A stretch of DNA of 15,308 nucleotides from Acidobacteriota bacterium (GTDB taxonomy: Bacteria > Acidobacteriota > Terriglobia > Terriglobales > Acidobacteriaceae), in contig JAJZIF010000024.1 in the NCBI GenBank assembly GCA_021810735.1, positions 2,675 through 17,982 of the forward strand, given 5' to 3'. Numbering within the stretch: the stretch's first letter is position 1; each line of letters starts with the position of its first letter. The position numbers were made by a program, and so were the translations under genes. This document shows positions 6,066-13,583 of this stretch, piece after piece. Under the pieces are notes generated by a model. The model saw nothing but the letters and a program-made list of their open reading frames with translations. It was not told where the DNA came from and searched no databases.

Positions 6066-7640
6066 ATGCGTAAGATTCTCGCTCTGCTTTCCCTCTCAGC
6101 CTTGGCCATTCCCATCCTTACCGGCTGCGGCAACGGCAACTCCCCTACCACCTGCACCGCCAACTGCCCCGCGCTGCTCACTCCTGTCTCCCTCAGCGCT
6201 ACAGACACGCCACCCTCCGGCGTAACCGTGCTCTCCTTCCAGCTCCAGCTCACCGTCGCCACGCTCAACCCCGCATCCGGACGCACATCCCCGGTCAGCC
6301 TGCTCCCAAATGACTCAGGCTCCTTCGGAACCAGCACACCCGTCTCCATCGACGCCACCCAGTTCCAGGCCGTCTCCCAGTTCCTCAGCGCCCGCAACGT
6401 GCCCTCCACCGGCTACGACAGCCTCAACCTCACCTTCGCCAATCCGCGGCTCATCATCTACAACGTCTCGGACTCGGCCATCTCCGGCCAATGCGCCATC
6501 GGCTCCGTCTGCCAGATCGCTCCCACCATCAGCGGCTCGTCAGGGGTCAGTTTGCCGCTTTCCTATGCCCAGCCCGCGCTCGCCCCCGATACGCCACTCA
6601 GCCTCCTGCTGGATTTCCACCTCAACACCATCCTCCAGTCCGATTTCTCGCTCAACCTCGGCGCAACCAACGGCATCACCGTCAGCCAGATTCCATCCAT
6701 ATCCTCCGCATCGCCACAGCTCGGCTCCATAACCGGATCACTCCCCAGCGTCCACCCCGCTCTGGCAGGCCAGAGCACCTTCCAGTTCATCTCGCAGGAC
6801 AACCGGACATACACCATCAACACCAGCAGCGCCACCACCTTCAACAACTTCCCCGTAAGCGGATGCTCCACGGGCTCGCTGTCCTGCCTTGTTGAGGCAC
6901 AAAACATACGCATTCAAGTAGACGGCATTTCAGCCAACGGCGATCTCAACGCGTCACAGGTCAATTACATCCAGTCCTCCACCCAGCAAACCGTCGAAGG
7001 CACCGTCATCGGCCTCATCCCTTCCCCCACCAACATTGCCGGCGCGCCTCCCTACAGCCTCACGCTTCTCATACGTAACAATCCCACCAACAACCCCAAC
7101 CTGCTCCCCGGCACCGTCGCCACCGTGACCTTTGGCTCTGGTATTCCCTCCTACTCCATCGACTCCGACGGCTTCACTATTCCCGCCGGGCTCAGCTTTT
7201 CCAACGGAGACGACTTTATGGTCGGTCAGAACCTACGGATGAACATCGTCTCTGGATCGCTCACCACCCTCACCGGCCAACCGCCCTCCAGCACCTGGAG
7301 CACACCCCAGTCCGTCTCCTTCCAGACCAATGCCGTAGCTCTACAGCCAAGCCAGTTCACCGCCACGATCGCAACGCTCAACTCCAGCGCGCAAAGCTTC
7401 ACCTTCAGCGGCAGTACAGGAGCGATCTTCCTGCCCTGGCCGCCCTCCTACCTCAACGCCAGTTCCGCCACCGTCATCACCACCGCGCAGACCACCTATC
7501 AGGGAGCAGACACCTTCGGCGGCCTCGCAAACAATGACGTAGTCTCGGTCGACGGCTGGCTCTTCCCGCTCACAACCAACGGAAACGCGCCCACCGTCGC
7601 TGCCCAGTCCATCGTCGTCCGCACCGCCGGATCGCTCTGA
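6066..7640 (+). CDS. Repeat-rich surface lipoprotein (DUF4382/DUF5666-like)
   Basis: A 524-residue predicted lipoprotein of unknown function. The signal peptide MRKILALLSLSALAIPILTGC gives lipidated Cys21, followed by a low-complexity linker (GNGNSPTTCTANCP) with two more cysteines. Residues about 42-215 (VSLSATDTPPSGVTVLSFQLQL onward) resemble the DUF4382 type of surface domain. Then come three beta-rich units starting near residues 218 (ITGSLPSV), 308 (VEGTVIGL) and 430 (ATIATLNS), each of about 90-100 residues and DUF5666-like. Family names are from pattern memory, not a search. The ATG at 6066 has AAGGTG five bases upstream. The protein is rich in Ser, Thr and Asn, as expected for an exposed protein. 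Nothing shows a catalytic site; an adhesion or matrix role is a guess. Confidence 0.8.
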   Translation: MRKILALLSLSALAIPILTGCGNGNSPTTCTANCPALLTPVSLSATDTPPSGVTVLSFQLQLTVATLNPASGRTSPVSLLPNDSGSFGTSTPVSIDATQFQAVSQFLSARNVPSTGYDSLNLTFANPRLIIYNVSDSAISGQCAIGSVCQIAPTISGSSGVSLPLSYAQPALAPDTPLSLLLDFHLNTILQSDFSLNLGATNGITVSQIPSISSASPQLGSITGSLPSVHPALAGQSTFQFISQDNRTYTINTSSATTFNNFPVSGCSTGSLSCLVEAQNIRIQVDGISANGDLNASQVNYIQSSTQQTVEGTVIGLIPSPTNIAGAPPYSLTLLIRNNPTNNPNLLPGTVATVTFGSGIPSYSIDSDGFTIPAGLSFSNGDDFMVGQNLRMNIVSGSLTTLTGQPPSSTWSTPQSVSFQTNAVALQPSQFTATIATLNSSAQSFTFSGSTGAIFLPWPPSYLNASSATVITTAQTTYQGADTFGGLANNDVVSVDGWLFPLTTNGNAPTVAAQSIVVRTAGSL

Positions 7641-7658
7641 GTCCGCCCAACGACTACC

Positions 7659-7674
7659 CCGGCAATTGTGCCGG
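7659..7674. repeat. Short palindrome CCGGCA-N4-TGCCGG
   Basis: A 6-bp perfect stem with loop ATTG, 18 bp after the lipoprotein stop codon. There is no T-run on either strand, so it is not a standard terminator. It lies at the probable 3' end of the IS element and may be part of that end or of the target. Confidence 0.45.
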
Positions 7675-7714
7675 AAATTACCCCTCAAACTGCTAGAAAG
7701 AAACAAACTTCCTT

Positions 7715-8947
7715 CTACGCGGCTTTGGGAGTGAGATGGACATCGAAGCCGAAATTTTCCAGACGGTGGATGAGGCGTTGGATGTGCCTGGTTCTGGTCC
7801 GTTCGTCGAAGTGATTGGGGCCGAGATCCTGGTAGCAGGTTCCGTTCTTGAGCATGTGATATATGGTGGTGAGCAGCGAGGAAGCCACCGCGCCAATGGC
7901 CTTTTTGGATCCACGGCGGGCGCGCAGGCGATGATACTGCGCTTGAAAGTAGCTGCCTTTGGTGCGGGCCGCAGCCCAGGCGCATTGGATCAGGACCGTC
8001 TTCAACCAGGGCGCCCCCTTTCTCATGCGGGTGGAGCGGCGTTTGCCGGCACTTTCATCGTTGCGTGGACATAGACCGGCCCAGGAGATCAGATGGCCTG
8101 CGGTTTCAAAACGGCTCATATCCATTCCGATCTCGCTCAAGATCACACGCGCCGCAAGCTGACTGACGCCGGGGATCTCGATCAGCAATCCTGTGGCGAG
8201 GCGAAAGGGTTCGATGGTGCCATCTACCTCCTGGTCGATGCTTCGTATGGCCGCATCGAGGGCATCTATCTGCTCCAGATGGAGCTTGAGCAGAAAACGA
8301 TGATGCTGGGTCACACGGCCACACAGAGCCGCTTCCAGTTGATCGCTGGTGGCATGGATACGCCGGTGTACCAGCCCTGCCAATGCCTGCGGAACCGTCT
8401 CGCCCTCAACCAGGGCTTCCAGAATGCGCCGTCCGCTCAATCCCAGGATGTCGCTCACCACCGTATCCAGCTTGATGTTGGCATCCTCCAGCGTCTTTTG
8501 AATCCGCTGCGTGTGGCTGGAACGCTCCCGCACCAGTTGCTTCCGCGTTCGCAGCAGGTCGCGCATCCGCTGGGTCGGCTCGTCGGGTACAAAACTGGCC
8601 CGAATCAGACCGTGCGCCATCAGATCGGCCAGCCACGCAGCGTCGTTGACGTCCGTCTTCCGACCGGGCACATTCTTCACATGCGCCGCGTTGGCCAGCA
8701 CCAATTGAAGCTCACCATCGCTGAGAATATGCCAGACCGGCTTCCAGTAGACGCCCGTCGCCTCCATGCCGATGTGCGTCACTCCCTCCGCGGCCAACCA
8801 TCCCGACAACTCCAGCAACCCTCCGGTCGTCGTCTGGAACGTACGCACCTCTGTCTTCACCTTGCCGTTGTTCATGTGGCGCACACAGCACACCACGCTC
8901 TCCTTGTGAACATCCAGACCGGCACAATGCGGATATAAGACTTCCAT
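7715..8947 (-). CDS. IS110-family transposase (DEDD recombinase)
   Basis: A 410-residue transposase. IS110 enzymes move a circular intermediate using a RuvC-like DEDD domain plus a C-terminal Transposase_20 domain with a catalytic serine, guided in studied members by a bridge RNA. Visible acidic residues are Asp12 (GLDVHKE), Glu62 (GMEATGVYW), Asp99 and Asp102 (KTDVNDAAWLADL). The C-terminal domain is recognised by IPGVSQLAARVILSEIG and HLISWAGLCPRNDESAGKRR, then GSYFQAQYHRLRARRGSKKA. There is no frameshift or internal stop, so the gene looks active. The start is ATG at 8947, because AAGGAG stands five bases upstream; a GTG at 8953 overlaps that ribosome site. It runs opposite to the lipoprotein gene and ends 74 bp from it. 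Confidence 0.95.
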   Translation of the reverse strand: MEVLYPHCAGLDVHKESVVCCVRHMNNGKVKTEVRTFQTTTGGLLELSGWLAAEGVTHIGMEATGVYWKPVWHILSDGELQLVLANAAHVKNVPGRKTDVNDAAWLADLMAHGLIRASFVPDEPTQRMRDLLRTRKQLVRERSSHTQRIQKTLEDANIKLDTVVSDILGLSGRRILEALVEGETVPQALAGLVHRRIHATSDQLEAALCGRVTQHHRFLLKLHLEQIDALDAAIRSIDQEVDGTIEPFRLATGLLIEIPGVSQLAARVILSEIGMDMSRFETAGHLISWAGLCPRNDESAGKRRSTRMRKGAPWLKTVLIQCAWAAARTKGSYFQAQYHRLRARRGSKKAIGAVASSLLTTIYHMLKNGTCYQDLGPNHFDERTRTRHIQRLIHRLENFGFDVHLTPKAA

Positions 8948-8959
8948 CCTCACTCCTTC

Positions 8960-9185
8960 TGCACGACTGGCCTGGAACCCCGTTCAAGGAAATCTAGAAA
9001 CCGTGCTCCGGGATCAAAATGCAATCCGTGGCGACAATCCGGGGTGCTCAAGGGTTCCGGGTCCGACTATCCTGCGGGCTCAGTGCACCATCCAAACACC
9101 GACCTCTATGCCAACCGTGCATGAAAACTCTACGGCATCCTCTCACCCCGTTTCATCCACGGCGGGTCGGAAATACCGGTGCGCG
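8960..9185 (-). ncRNA. Candidate IS110 bridge RNA in the 5' non-coding end
   Basis: The non-coding end upstream of the transposase folds into at least two loop-bearing hairpins. The first pairs 9115-9126 with 9151-9162 (11 pairs, one mismatch) around a 24-nt loop. The second pairs 9043-9047 with 9085-9089 around a 37-nt loop. The second loop contains CAGGATAGTCG (read leftward, 9074-9064), the same as the sequence at the element's outer end (9194-9184). A guide copy of an element end is what a donor-binding loop requires. The position, size and order of two loops fit known IS110 bridge RNAs. I could not assign exact guide strands or the core dinucleotide. Confidence 0.45.
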
Positions 9186-9208
9186 ACTATCCTGAACTAT
9201 CCTGAACT
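9186..9208. repeat. Tandem 10-bp repeat at the right IS boundary
   Basis: ACTATCCTGA occurs twice in direct succession, followed by ACT. The unit continues the CGACTATCC found at the element's end and in the candidate bridge RNA (9064-9074). Confidence 0.7.
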
Positions 9209-9211
9209 TAG

Positions 9212-9262
9212 AGACACCCCAAAAAGCGGCCGCTCAGGCCGCTTTTTTTTTGAGAGGTGTCT
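9212..9262. terminator. Strong, probably bidirectional intrinsic terminator
   Basis: GCGGCC (9226-9231) pairs with GGCCGC (9237-9242) around a 5-nt loop, extended by A5 against T5. Nine T (9243-9251) follow on the + strand, and five T on the - strand. A second outer pair, AGACACC (9212-9218) with GGTGTCT (9256-9262), encloses the hairpin. On the - strand it would end the cdd-to-udk operon about 200 nt after udk. The stronger T-run faces transcription moving rightward out of the IS. Confidence 0.8.
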
Positions 9263-9289
9263 GCGGACGAGGTATTCCCGCTAACCAGC

Positions 9290-9411
9290 GATTGATTCTA
9301 AACGACTTACAAGGCAAGTCATCCAGTAAATCAATTGAAATCAACCACTTCCCCACAAAATGTGCCGGCGGCGACAGAATTTCTTCAGTAGTCGATTTTT
9401 TAGAATCAATC
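9290..9411. repeat. 122-bp AT-rich segment with terminal inverted repeats (MITE-like)
   Basis: GATTGATTCTAAA (9290-9302) is exactly inverted at 9399-9411. After a 4-base gap the match continues with CGACT and AC on both sides, so the inverted repeats cover about 20 bases each. The interior has no gene and is clearly poorer in G+C than the flanks. I see no clear target duplication. The segment sits in the 3' region between udk and its terminator. Confidence 0.5.
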
Positions 9412-9447
9412 ACATACCCACAAAAACGAGGGGGGCTCCAAAGCTTT

Positions 9448-10095
9448 TTAAATGTGCTGTGGCGAAACCGGGTGGCCATCGCCGTGCCCTTCACGCTGCC
9501 GCAGCGCGCCCAGCACCGTCTCGACCGACCAGTCCAGCGACTCCGTCCCCCGCACCGTGAGCATCGCAAACTGACCGGACGGTCGAACGTACTTCTCGGC
9601 CATCGGACGCACCGTGGCCGCGTAATGCTGGGCCACCGAGGCCTCCGTTCGGCCGCGCTCGCGCACGTCGCGCGCCATCCGCCTCGCATAGCAGACCTCG
9701 TCCGGAGCCTCGACATAGACGCTCAGGTCGTAAAGCTCCCGCAGACCCGGAAAATGCAGCGCGAAAATCCCGTCCACCACCACGCACGCCGAAGGCTCTA
9801 TCCGCTCAAAGACGCCCGGCCGTCGGGTATGCGTCGCAAAGTCGTAGCGAGGCTGCTCGATGGGCTTGCCGCTGGCAAGCTGCCGCAACTGATCCACGAG
9901 CAGATCTGACTCAATCAGGCTCGGATCGTCAAAGTTCTGGACGCGCCGCTCCTCGTAGCTCAAGTGGCCCAGGTCACGGTAGTAATGGTCCATCTGGAAG
10001 TGGATGCCGTTCAGTTCGCGGGCCAGTTCGCGGGCCAGCGTCGTCTTGCCGGAGCCGGAACAGCCGCCGACCCCGATCACCAGCGCACGCTTCAC
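9448..10095 (-). CDS. udk: Uridine kinase
   Basis: Phosphorylates uridine and cytidine to UMP and CMP, the rescue step of pyrimidine salvage. The 215-residue P-loop protein has Walker A GGCSGSGKT (10-18), the nucleoside-binding HYYRDL (37-42, MDHYYRD) and QPRYDFATHTR, the VVVDGIFAL block, and the lid RRMARDVRERGRT. The GTG start at 10095 overlaps the TGA of the preceding phosphorylase gene as GTGA, so translation is likely coupled. Udk is the last gene of the five-gene salvage operon. The C-terminal tail (REGHGDGHPVSPQHI) is glycine- and histidine-rich and looks unlike the rest of the family. Its end shares a 17-base near-identical sequence with the end of folE. Confidence 0.93.
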   Translation of the reverse strand: MKRALVIGVGGCSGSGKTTLARELARELNGIHFQMDHYYRDLGHLSYEERRVQNFDDPSLIESDLLVDQLRQLASGKPIEQPRYDFATHTRRPGVFERIEPSACVVVDGIFALHFPGLRELYDLSVYVEAPDEVCYARRMARDVRERGRTEASVAQHYAATVRPMAEKYVRPSGQFAMLTVRGTESLDWSVETVLGALRQREGHGDGHPVSPQHI

Positions 10096-10934
10096 TCCGA
10101 GCAGCCTTCTGCCACGCGGGGGACCAGGGCTTTCAGCAGACCCTGGAGCCTTTCTTCCACCCGTGCGCCGGTCTCCAGAACCTCCTCATGGCTCAGCGGC
10201 TCTGCCTGCAGCCCCGCGGCAAGATTGGTCACGCAGGAGATCCCGAGCACTTCCATCCCGATATGGCGCGCGGCAATCGTCTCCATCACCGTGGACATGC
10301 CGACCAGATCGGCCCCCAGCATTCGGAAGGCGCGAATCTCTGCAGGGGTCTCAAAACTCGGCCCCAGCACGCTCATGTAAATGCCTTCCTTCATCGCAAA
10401 TCCCTGCGACTTTGCCACCTCTTGTGCCAGCGCCCGCAGCCGCGGCGAATAGGCCTCGCTCATGTCGATGAACCGCGGCCCGAAGCGCTCATCGTTCTGC
10501 CCCACCAGCGGATTCATCCCGGTCATGTTGATATGGTCCCGGATGAGCACAAAGTCGCCCTGCTGCAACCCCTCGCGAATGCCGCCCGCGGCATTAGTCA
10601 GGATCACTTTTTCGACGCCCAGTTGCCGCAGCATCCGCAGCGGAAATACCACTTGCGCGGCCTTGAATCCTTCATAGGCATGCACGCGCCCCTGCATCAC
10701 CGCCACCGGCGTGCCGTTCACCCTGCCGATTGCCAGCTGCCCTCCGTGCCCATAGACCGTGGACACCGGAAAATGCGGGACCTCGGAAAAGCGAAGATGC
10801 TTCAGTTCGTCGAGCGCATAGCCGAAGCCACCCAGGCCCGATCCCAGCACCACCGCGACACGCGGCCGCAGCTTGGTCCTTCCGCGCACATACGCGGCAG
10901 CTTCCACCGACTCAGAAAATGCGCCAATGCCCAT
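10092..10934 (-). CDS. punA: Purine-nucleoside phosphorylase (trimeric, class I)
   Basis: Cleaves inosine, guanosine and their deoxy forms with phosphate, giving base and (deoxy)ribose-1-phosphate. The 280-residue protein carries the phosphate loop VVLGSGLGGF (28-37), VYGHGGQLAIG, MQGRVHAYEG, TNAAGGI, GPSFETPAEIRAFRMLGADLVGMSTVMET and SCVTNLAAG. The Glu of VMET and the Asn of VTNLAAG are the base-binding pair typical of 6-oxopurine-specific enzymes, as opposed to the hexameric DeoD type. The ATG at 10934 is chosen for its GAGGT ribosome site and because it starts five bases after the nupC stop. The longer open frame to 11105 lies inside nupC. The name could equally be deoD or xapA in some annotation schemes. 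Confidence 0.93.
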   Translation of the reverse strand: MGIGAFSESVEAAAYVRGRTKLRPRVAVVLGSGLGGFGYALDELKHLRFSEVPHFPVSTVYGHGGQLAIGRVNGTPVAVMQGRVHAYEGFKAAQVVFPLRMLRQLGVEKVILTNAAGGIREGLQQGDFVLIRDHINMTGMNPLVGQNDERFGPRFIDMSEAYSPRLRALAQEVAKSQGFAMKEGIYMSVLGPSFETPAEIRAFRMLGADLVGMSTVMETIAARHIGMEVLGISCVTNLAAGLQAEPLSHEEVLETGARVEERLQGLLKALVPRVAEGCSE

Positions 10935-10939
10935 GTTTC

Positions 10940-12178
10940 TTACCTCAGGAAAACACTCACAATCGATGCGGACATCAGGTTGGCCATGGTTCCGGCCAGC
11001 ATCGCCCGCAGCCCCAGTTTGGCCAGATCGTTGCGCCGGTTCGGCGCCAGCGCCCCGATGCCGCCGATCTGGATGCCAATCGAACTCAGATTGGCGAATC
11101 CGCACAACGCAAAGGTGGCAATGGTGAACGACCGTGGCGAAATCATTGCCTTCTGTGCACCCAGATAAGAATAGGCCACGAGTTCATTGATGACCATCCG
11201 CGTTCCCAGCAGGTTGCCGACAACATGGGCATCCTTCCAGGGAATGCCGATCAGCCACGCAATGGGGGCGAAGAAAAATCCTAGAATCTCATTCAGGCTC
11301 GTCGGGAAAGGAATATGCCAGCCCGCCAGCAGGTTGTGAACCCCGCCCATCATGCCGTTCAGGAGCGAAATGAGCGCGATGAACGAAATGAGCATGATGC
11401 CGACATTCAAGGCCAGCCTGCCGCCGTCGATGGTGCCGCGCGCAATCGCCCCGAGCAGGTTTTCTTCCTTGTGCTCCTGCTCCTTGGGGATGTGAACCAT
11501 ACCGGCGGTGGTCGGCGTAGCCGTCTCGGGAACCAGCATCTTGGCAATCAGAATTGTGCCCGGCGCGGTCATGACGACCGCCTCCAAAAGATGCTTGGCC
11601 GAGATGCCGTAGGCGATGTAAGCCGCCATGATGCCGCCGGAAACATGCGCCATGCCGCTGGTCATGATCGTCATCAGCTCCGACTGGGTCGCATCCGGCA
11701 AAAAGGGCCGAATGGTGAGCGGAGCTTCGGTCTGGCCCATAAAAACGCTGGCCGCGACATTCAGGCTTTCCGCTCCGGAAATCTTCATCGTCCACTGCAT
11801 CACCCGCGCAAACACGCGGATGATGAGCTGCATGATCCCGAAGTAGTAAAGAACGGCAAAGAAGGCCGAGATGAAGATGATTGCGGGCAGCACCTGGAAG
11901 GCAAAGAACGAACCCATCGACGAGTGCTTCTTGCCCAGTTCGCCAAAGACAAAGGCCGATCCGTCAAAGGCGTAATCCAGCAGCTTGTTGGCGCCGGCTC
12001 CGGCGTCGGCCAGCACCTCGCGGCCCGCATTCACTCGCAGTACGAGGAAGGCAAAGAGGATTTGCAGCCCCAGGCCCCAGGCTACAGTTCTCCAGCGAAT
12101 CGCCTTGCGATTCGTCGAAAACAACCATGCCAGCAACAGCATCGTAAGCAGACCAAGGACGCCGGTGAATCGACCCAA
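10940..12178 (-). CDS. nupC: Concentrative nucleoside transporter (CNT/NupC family)
   Basis: A 412-residue inner-membrane symporter that brings nucleosides in with Na+ or H+. It has about eight to ten hydrophobic segments and the CNT hallmarks SVFMGQTEAPLTIRPF, MTSGMAHVSGG, GTRMVINELVAY and GFANLSSIGIQIGGIG. I start it at the TTG at 12178, because AGGAG (12189-12185) lies six bases upstream. The first possible TTG at 12193 would have that ribosome site inside the coding region. It lies between the pyrimidine and purine phosphorylase genes, 40 bp after the first and 5 bp before the second, so it supplies the substrates for the enzymes encoded around it. Confidence 0.95.
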   Translation of the reverse strand: MGRFTGVLGLLTMLLLAWLFSTNRKAIRWRTVAWGLGLQILFAFLVLRVNAGREVLADAGAGANKLLDYAFDGSAFVFGELGKKHSSMGSFFAFQVLPAIIFISAFFAVLYYFGIMQLIIRVFARVMQWTMKISGAESLNVAASVFMGQTEAPLTIRPFLPDATQSELMTIMTSGMAHVSGGIMAAYIAYGISAKHLLEAVVMTAPGTILIAKMLVPETATPTTAGMVHIPKEQEHKEENLLGAIARGTIDGGRLALNVGIMLISFIALISLLNGMMGGVHNLLAGWHIPFPTSLNEILGFFFAPIAWLIGIPWKDAHVVGNLLGTRMVINELVAYSYLGAQKAMISPRSFTIATFALCGFANLSSIGIQIGGIGALAPNRRNDLAKLGLRAMLAGTMANLMSASIVSVFLR

Positions 12179-12218
12179 ATTGCTCTCCTGCAATCGTAAC
12201 TAAAGGGAAAACCCTATC

Positions 12219-13571
12219 TTATTGGTCCGCACGCTCGAGAAACAGCTTTTTATTCTTGCTGGTTATGATTTGCCCTACCAGCGCCGGCGGCACGACCGGC
12301 TCGTCGGCAATCACGACCGCCTTGTCCAGCAACTGTTCCGGTTCGGCCAGCCGTTCCTCTTTTTGCGAAAAGAGCGTATAGAGAGGCTGCCCCGCAACGA
12401 CCGGCATGCCCAGTTTGACGTGCATTTCCAAGCCGGCATGCGCTTCCACCGGTTCGCCGGCGCGCTCGCGCCCGGCGCCCAGCCGCTGTACGGCCCAGCC
12501 TGCCTGCGTACAGTCGATAGCAGCGAAGAACCCGCTCCGCTGGGCCTCGATCGTTTTGCGTATCCGAGGCCGGTGAAAGGCTCCCGGATTATCCAATGCC
12601 CGCAAATCGCCGCCCTGCGCCTCAACCATGCAGCGAAATGCAGCCAGCGCCGATCCATCGACGAGTTTCATCTCGGCGAGCGCATAGCCCTCCTCGGGCG
12701 AAGCTGCCTTGCCGCCGAGGTGGATCATCCACCCGGCCAGGGTGAGCGATACATGGCGCAGATCCTCGCTGAGCGCGGGCCGCTCGCCACGCAGCAATTC
12801 GACGGCCTCCTGAATCTCCACCCAGTTGCCGGCATACCGCCCCAGTGGCTGGCTCATGTCGGTCATCACGGCAGCCGTGCGCGTTCCCGCGCTTTCACCG
12901 GTCGCCACCATCAGTGCAGCGAGAAACTGCGCGTCTTTTTCGTCGCGCAAGAATGCGCCCGAGCCTGTCTTCACGTCCAGCACCAGCGCGTGCAAGCCGG
13001 CCGCCAGTTTCTTGCTCGTGATGGAGGCGCAGATCAGATACGGACTTTCGACCGTAGCCGTGCGGTCACGGAGCGCATAGAGCACGCGGTCGGCCGGAAC
13101 CAGGCCCGCCGTCTGCCCCACGATGGAACAGCCGCACCGCTTCAGCACTCGCTGCATTTCTTCAGCGGAAAGCTGCGTGCGGTAACCGGGGATCGACTCC
13201 AGCTTATCCAGCGTCCCTCCCGTGTGCCCCAGCGCACGGCCGCTGATCATCGGGTCCGCCAGCCCGGCGGCCGCGACAATCGGCGCCACCAGAAACGAAG
13301 TCTTGTCTCCCACTCCACCAGTCGAGTGTTTGTCCACGGTGAAGCGCCCGAGCGGCACATGGTCCAGCACCTCGCCGGAATCGCGCATTGCCATGGTCAG
13401 CGCATCCAATTCCGCCAGCGAGAGCCCGCGCAGCCACGCGGCCATGAGCCAAGCGGCCAACTGTTCCTCGGGAATCCTCTGACGCGCCGCGCCCTCGACC
13501 AGCCAGCGAATTTCCTCGGCGGTGAGTTCCTGGCCGTCGCGCTTTTTTCGAATCAGGTCAACCGCGTGCAT
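12219..13571 (-). CDS. deoA: Pyrimidine-nucleoside/thymidine phosphorylase
   Basis: Splits thymidine, deoxyuridine or uridine with phosphate. The 450-residue protein has the N-terminal helical domain (VDLIRKKRDGQELTAEEI), the phosphate-binding DKHSTGGVGDKTS (80-92) and the family signature SGRALGHTGGTLDKLE (110-125). VKTGSGAF and TDMSQPLGRYAGN follow, then the C-terminal domain with HAGLEMHVKLG. Length is normal. The ATG at 13571 has GGAG six bases upstream. The gene begins 12 bp after cdd, whose product turns cytidine into uridine, a possible substrate here. DeoA (thymidine-specific) and Pdp (broad) cannot be separated securely by eye. The presence of uridine kinase and cytidine deaminase in the same operon makes a broad Pdp-type role reasonable. 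Confidence 0.92.
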   Translation of the reverse strand: MHAVDLIRKKRDGQELTAEEIRWLVEGAARQRIPEEQLAAWLMAAWLRGLSLAELDALTMAMRDSGEVLDHVPLGRFTVDKHSTGGVGDKTSFLVAPIVAAAGLADPMISGRALGHTGGTLDKLESIPGYRTQLSAEEMQRVLKRCGCSIVGQTAGLVPADRVLYALRDRTATVESPYLICASITSKKLAAGLHALVLDVKTGSGAFLRDEKDAQFLAALMVATGESAGTRTAAVMTDMSQPLGRYAGNWVEIQEAVELLRGERPALSEDLRHVSLTLAGWMIHLGGKAASPEEGYALAEMKLVDGSALAAFRCMVEAQGGDLRALDNPGAFHRPRIRKTIEAQRSGFFAAIDCTQAGWAVQRLGAGRERAGEPVEAHAGLEMHVKLGMPVVAGQPLYTLFSQKEERLAEPEQLLDKAVVIADEPVVPPALVGQIITSKNKKLFLERADQ

Positions 13572-13583
13572 CCGTCGCTCCAG

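Larger units (their letters stand above)
7651..9192 (-). mobile_element. IS110-family insertion sequence, IS110 group, boundaries approximate
   Basis: An intact IS110 element of about 1.5 kb, with a single transposase gene leftward, a short 3' non-coding end (about 65 bp) and a long 5' non-coding end (about 240 bp). That asymmetry is the IS110 group layout, as opposed to IS1111. There are no terminal inverted repeats, as expected. The boundaries are my estimate: CGACTACCC (7651-7659) at the left and CGACTATCC (9184-9192) at the right are the only closely similar short sequences near both ends. The element sits between the convergent 3' ends of the lipoprotein and udk genes, so it breaks no gene. 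Confidence 0.75.

Noticed and set aside
7659..7674. Palindrome after the lipoprotein gene as an intrinsic terminator
   Set aside because: The stem is only 6 bp and no T-run follows on either strand.
9234..9716. Leftward 160-codon frame extending from udk through the AT-rich segment
   Set aside because: Its first half is another frame of udk. The second half has no domain and reads through the inverted-repeat element into the terminator.
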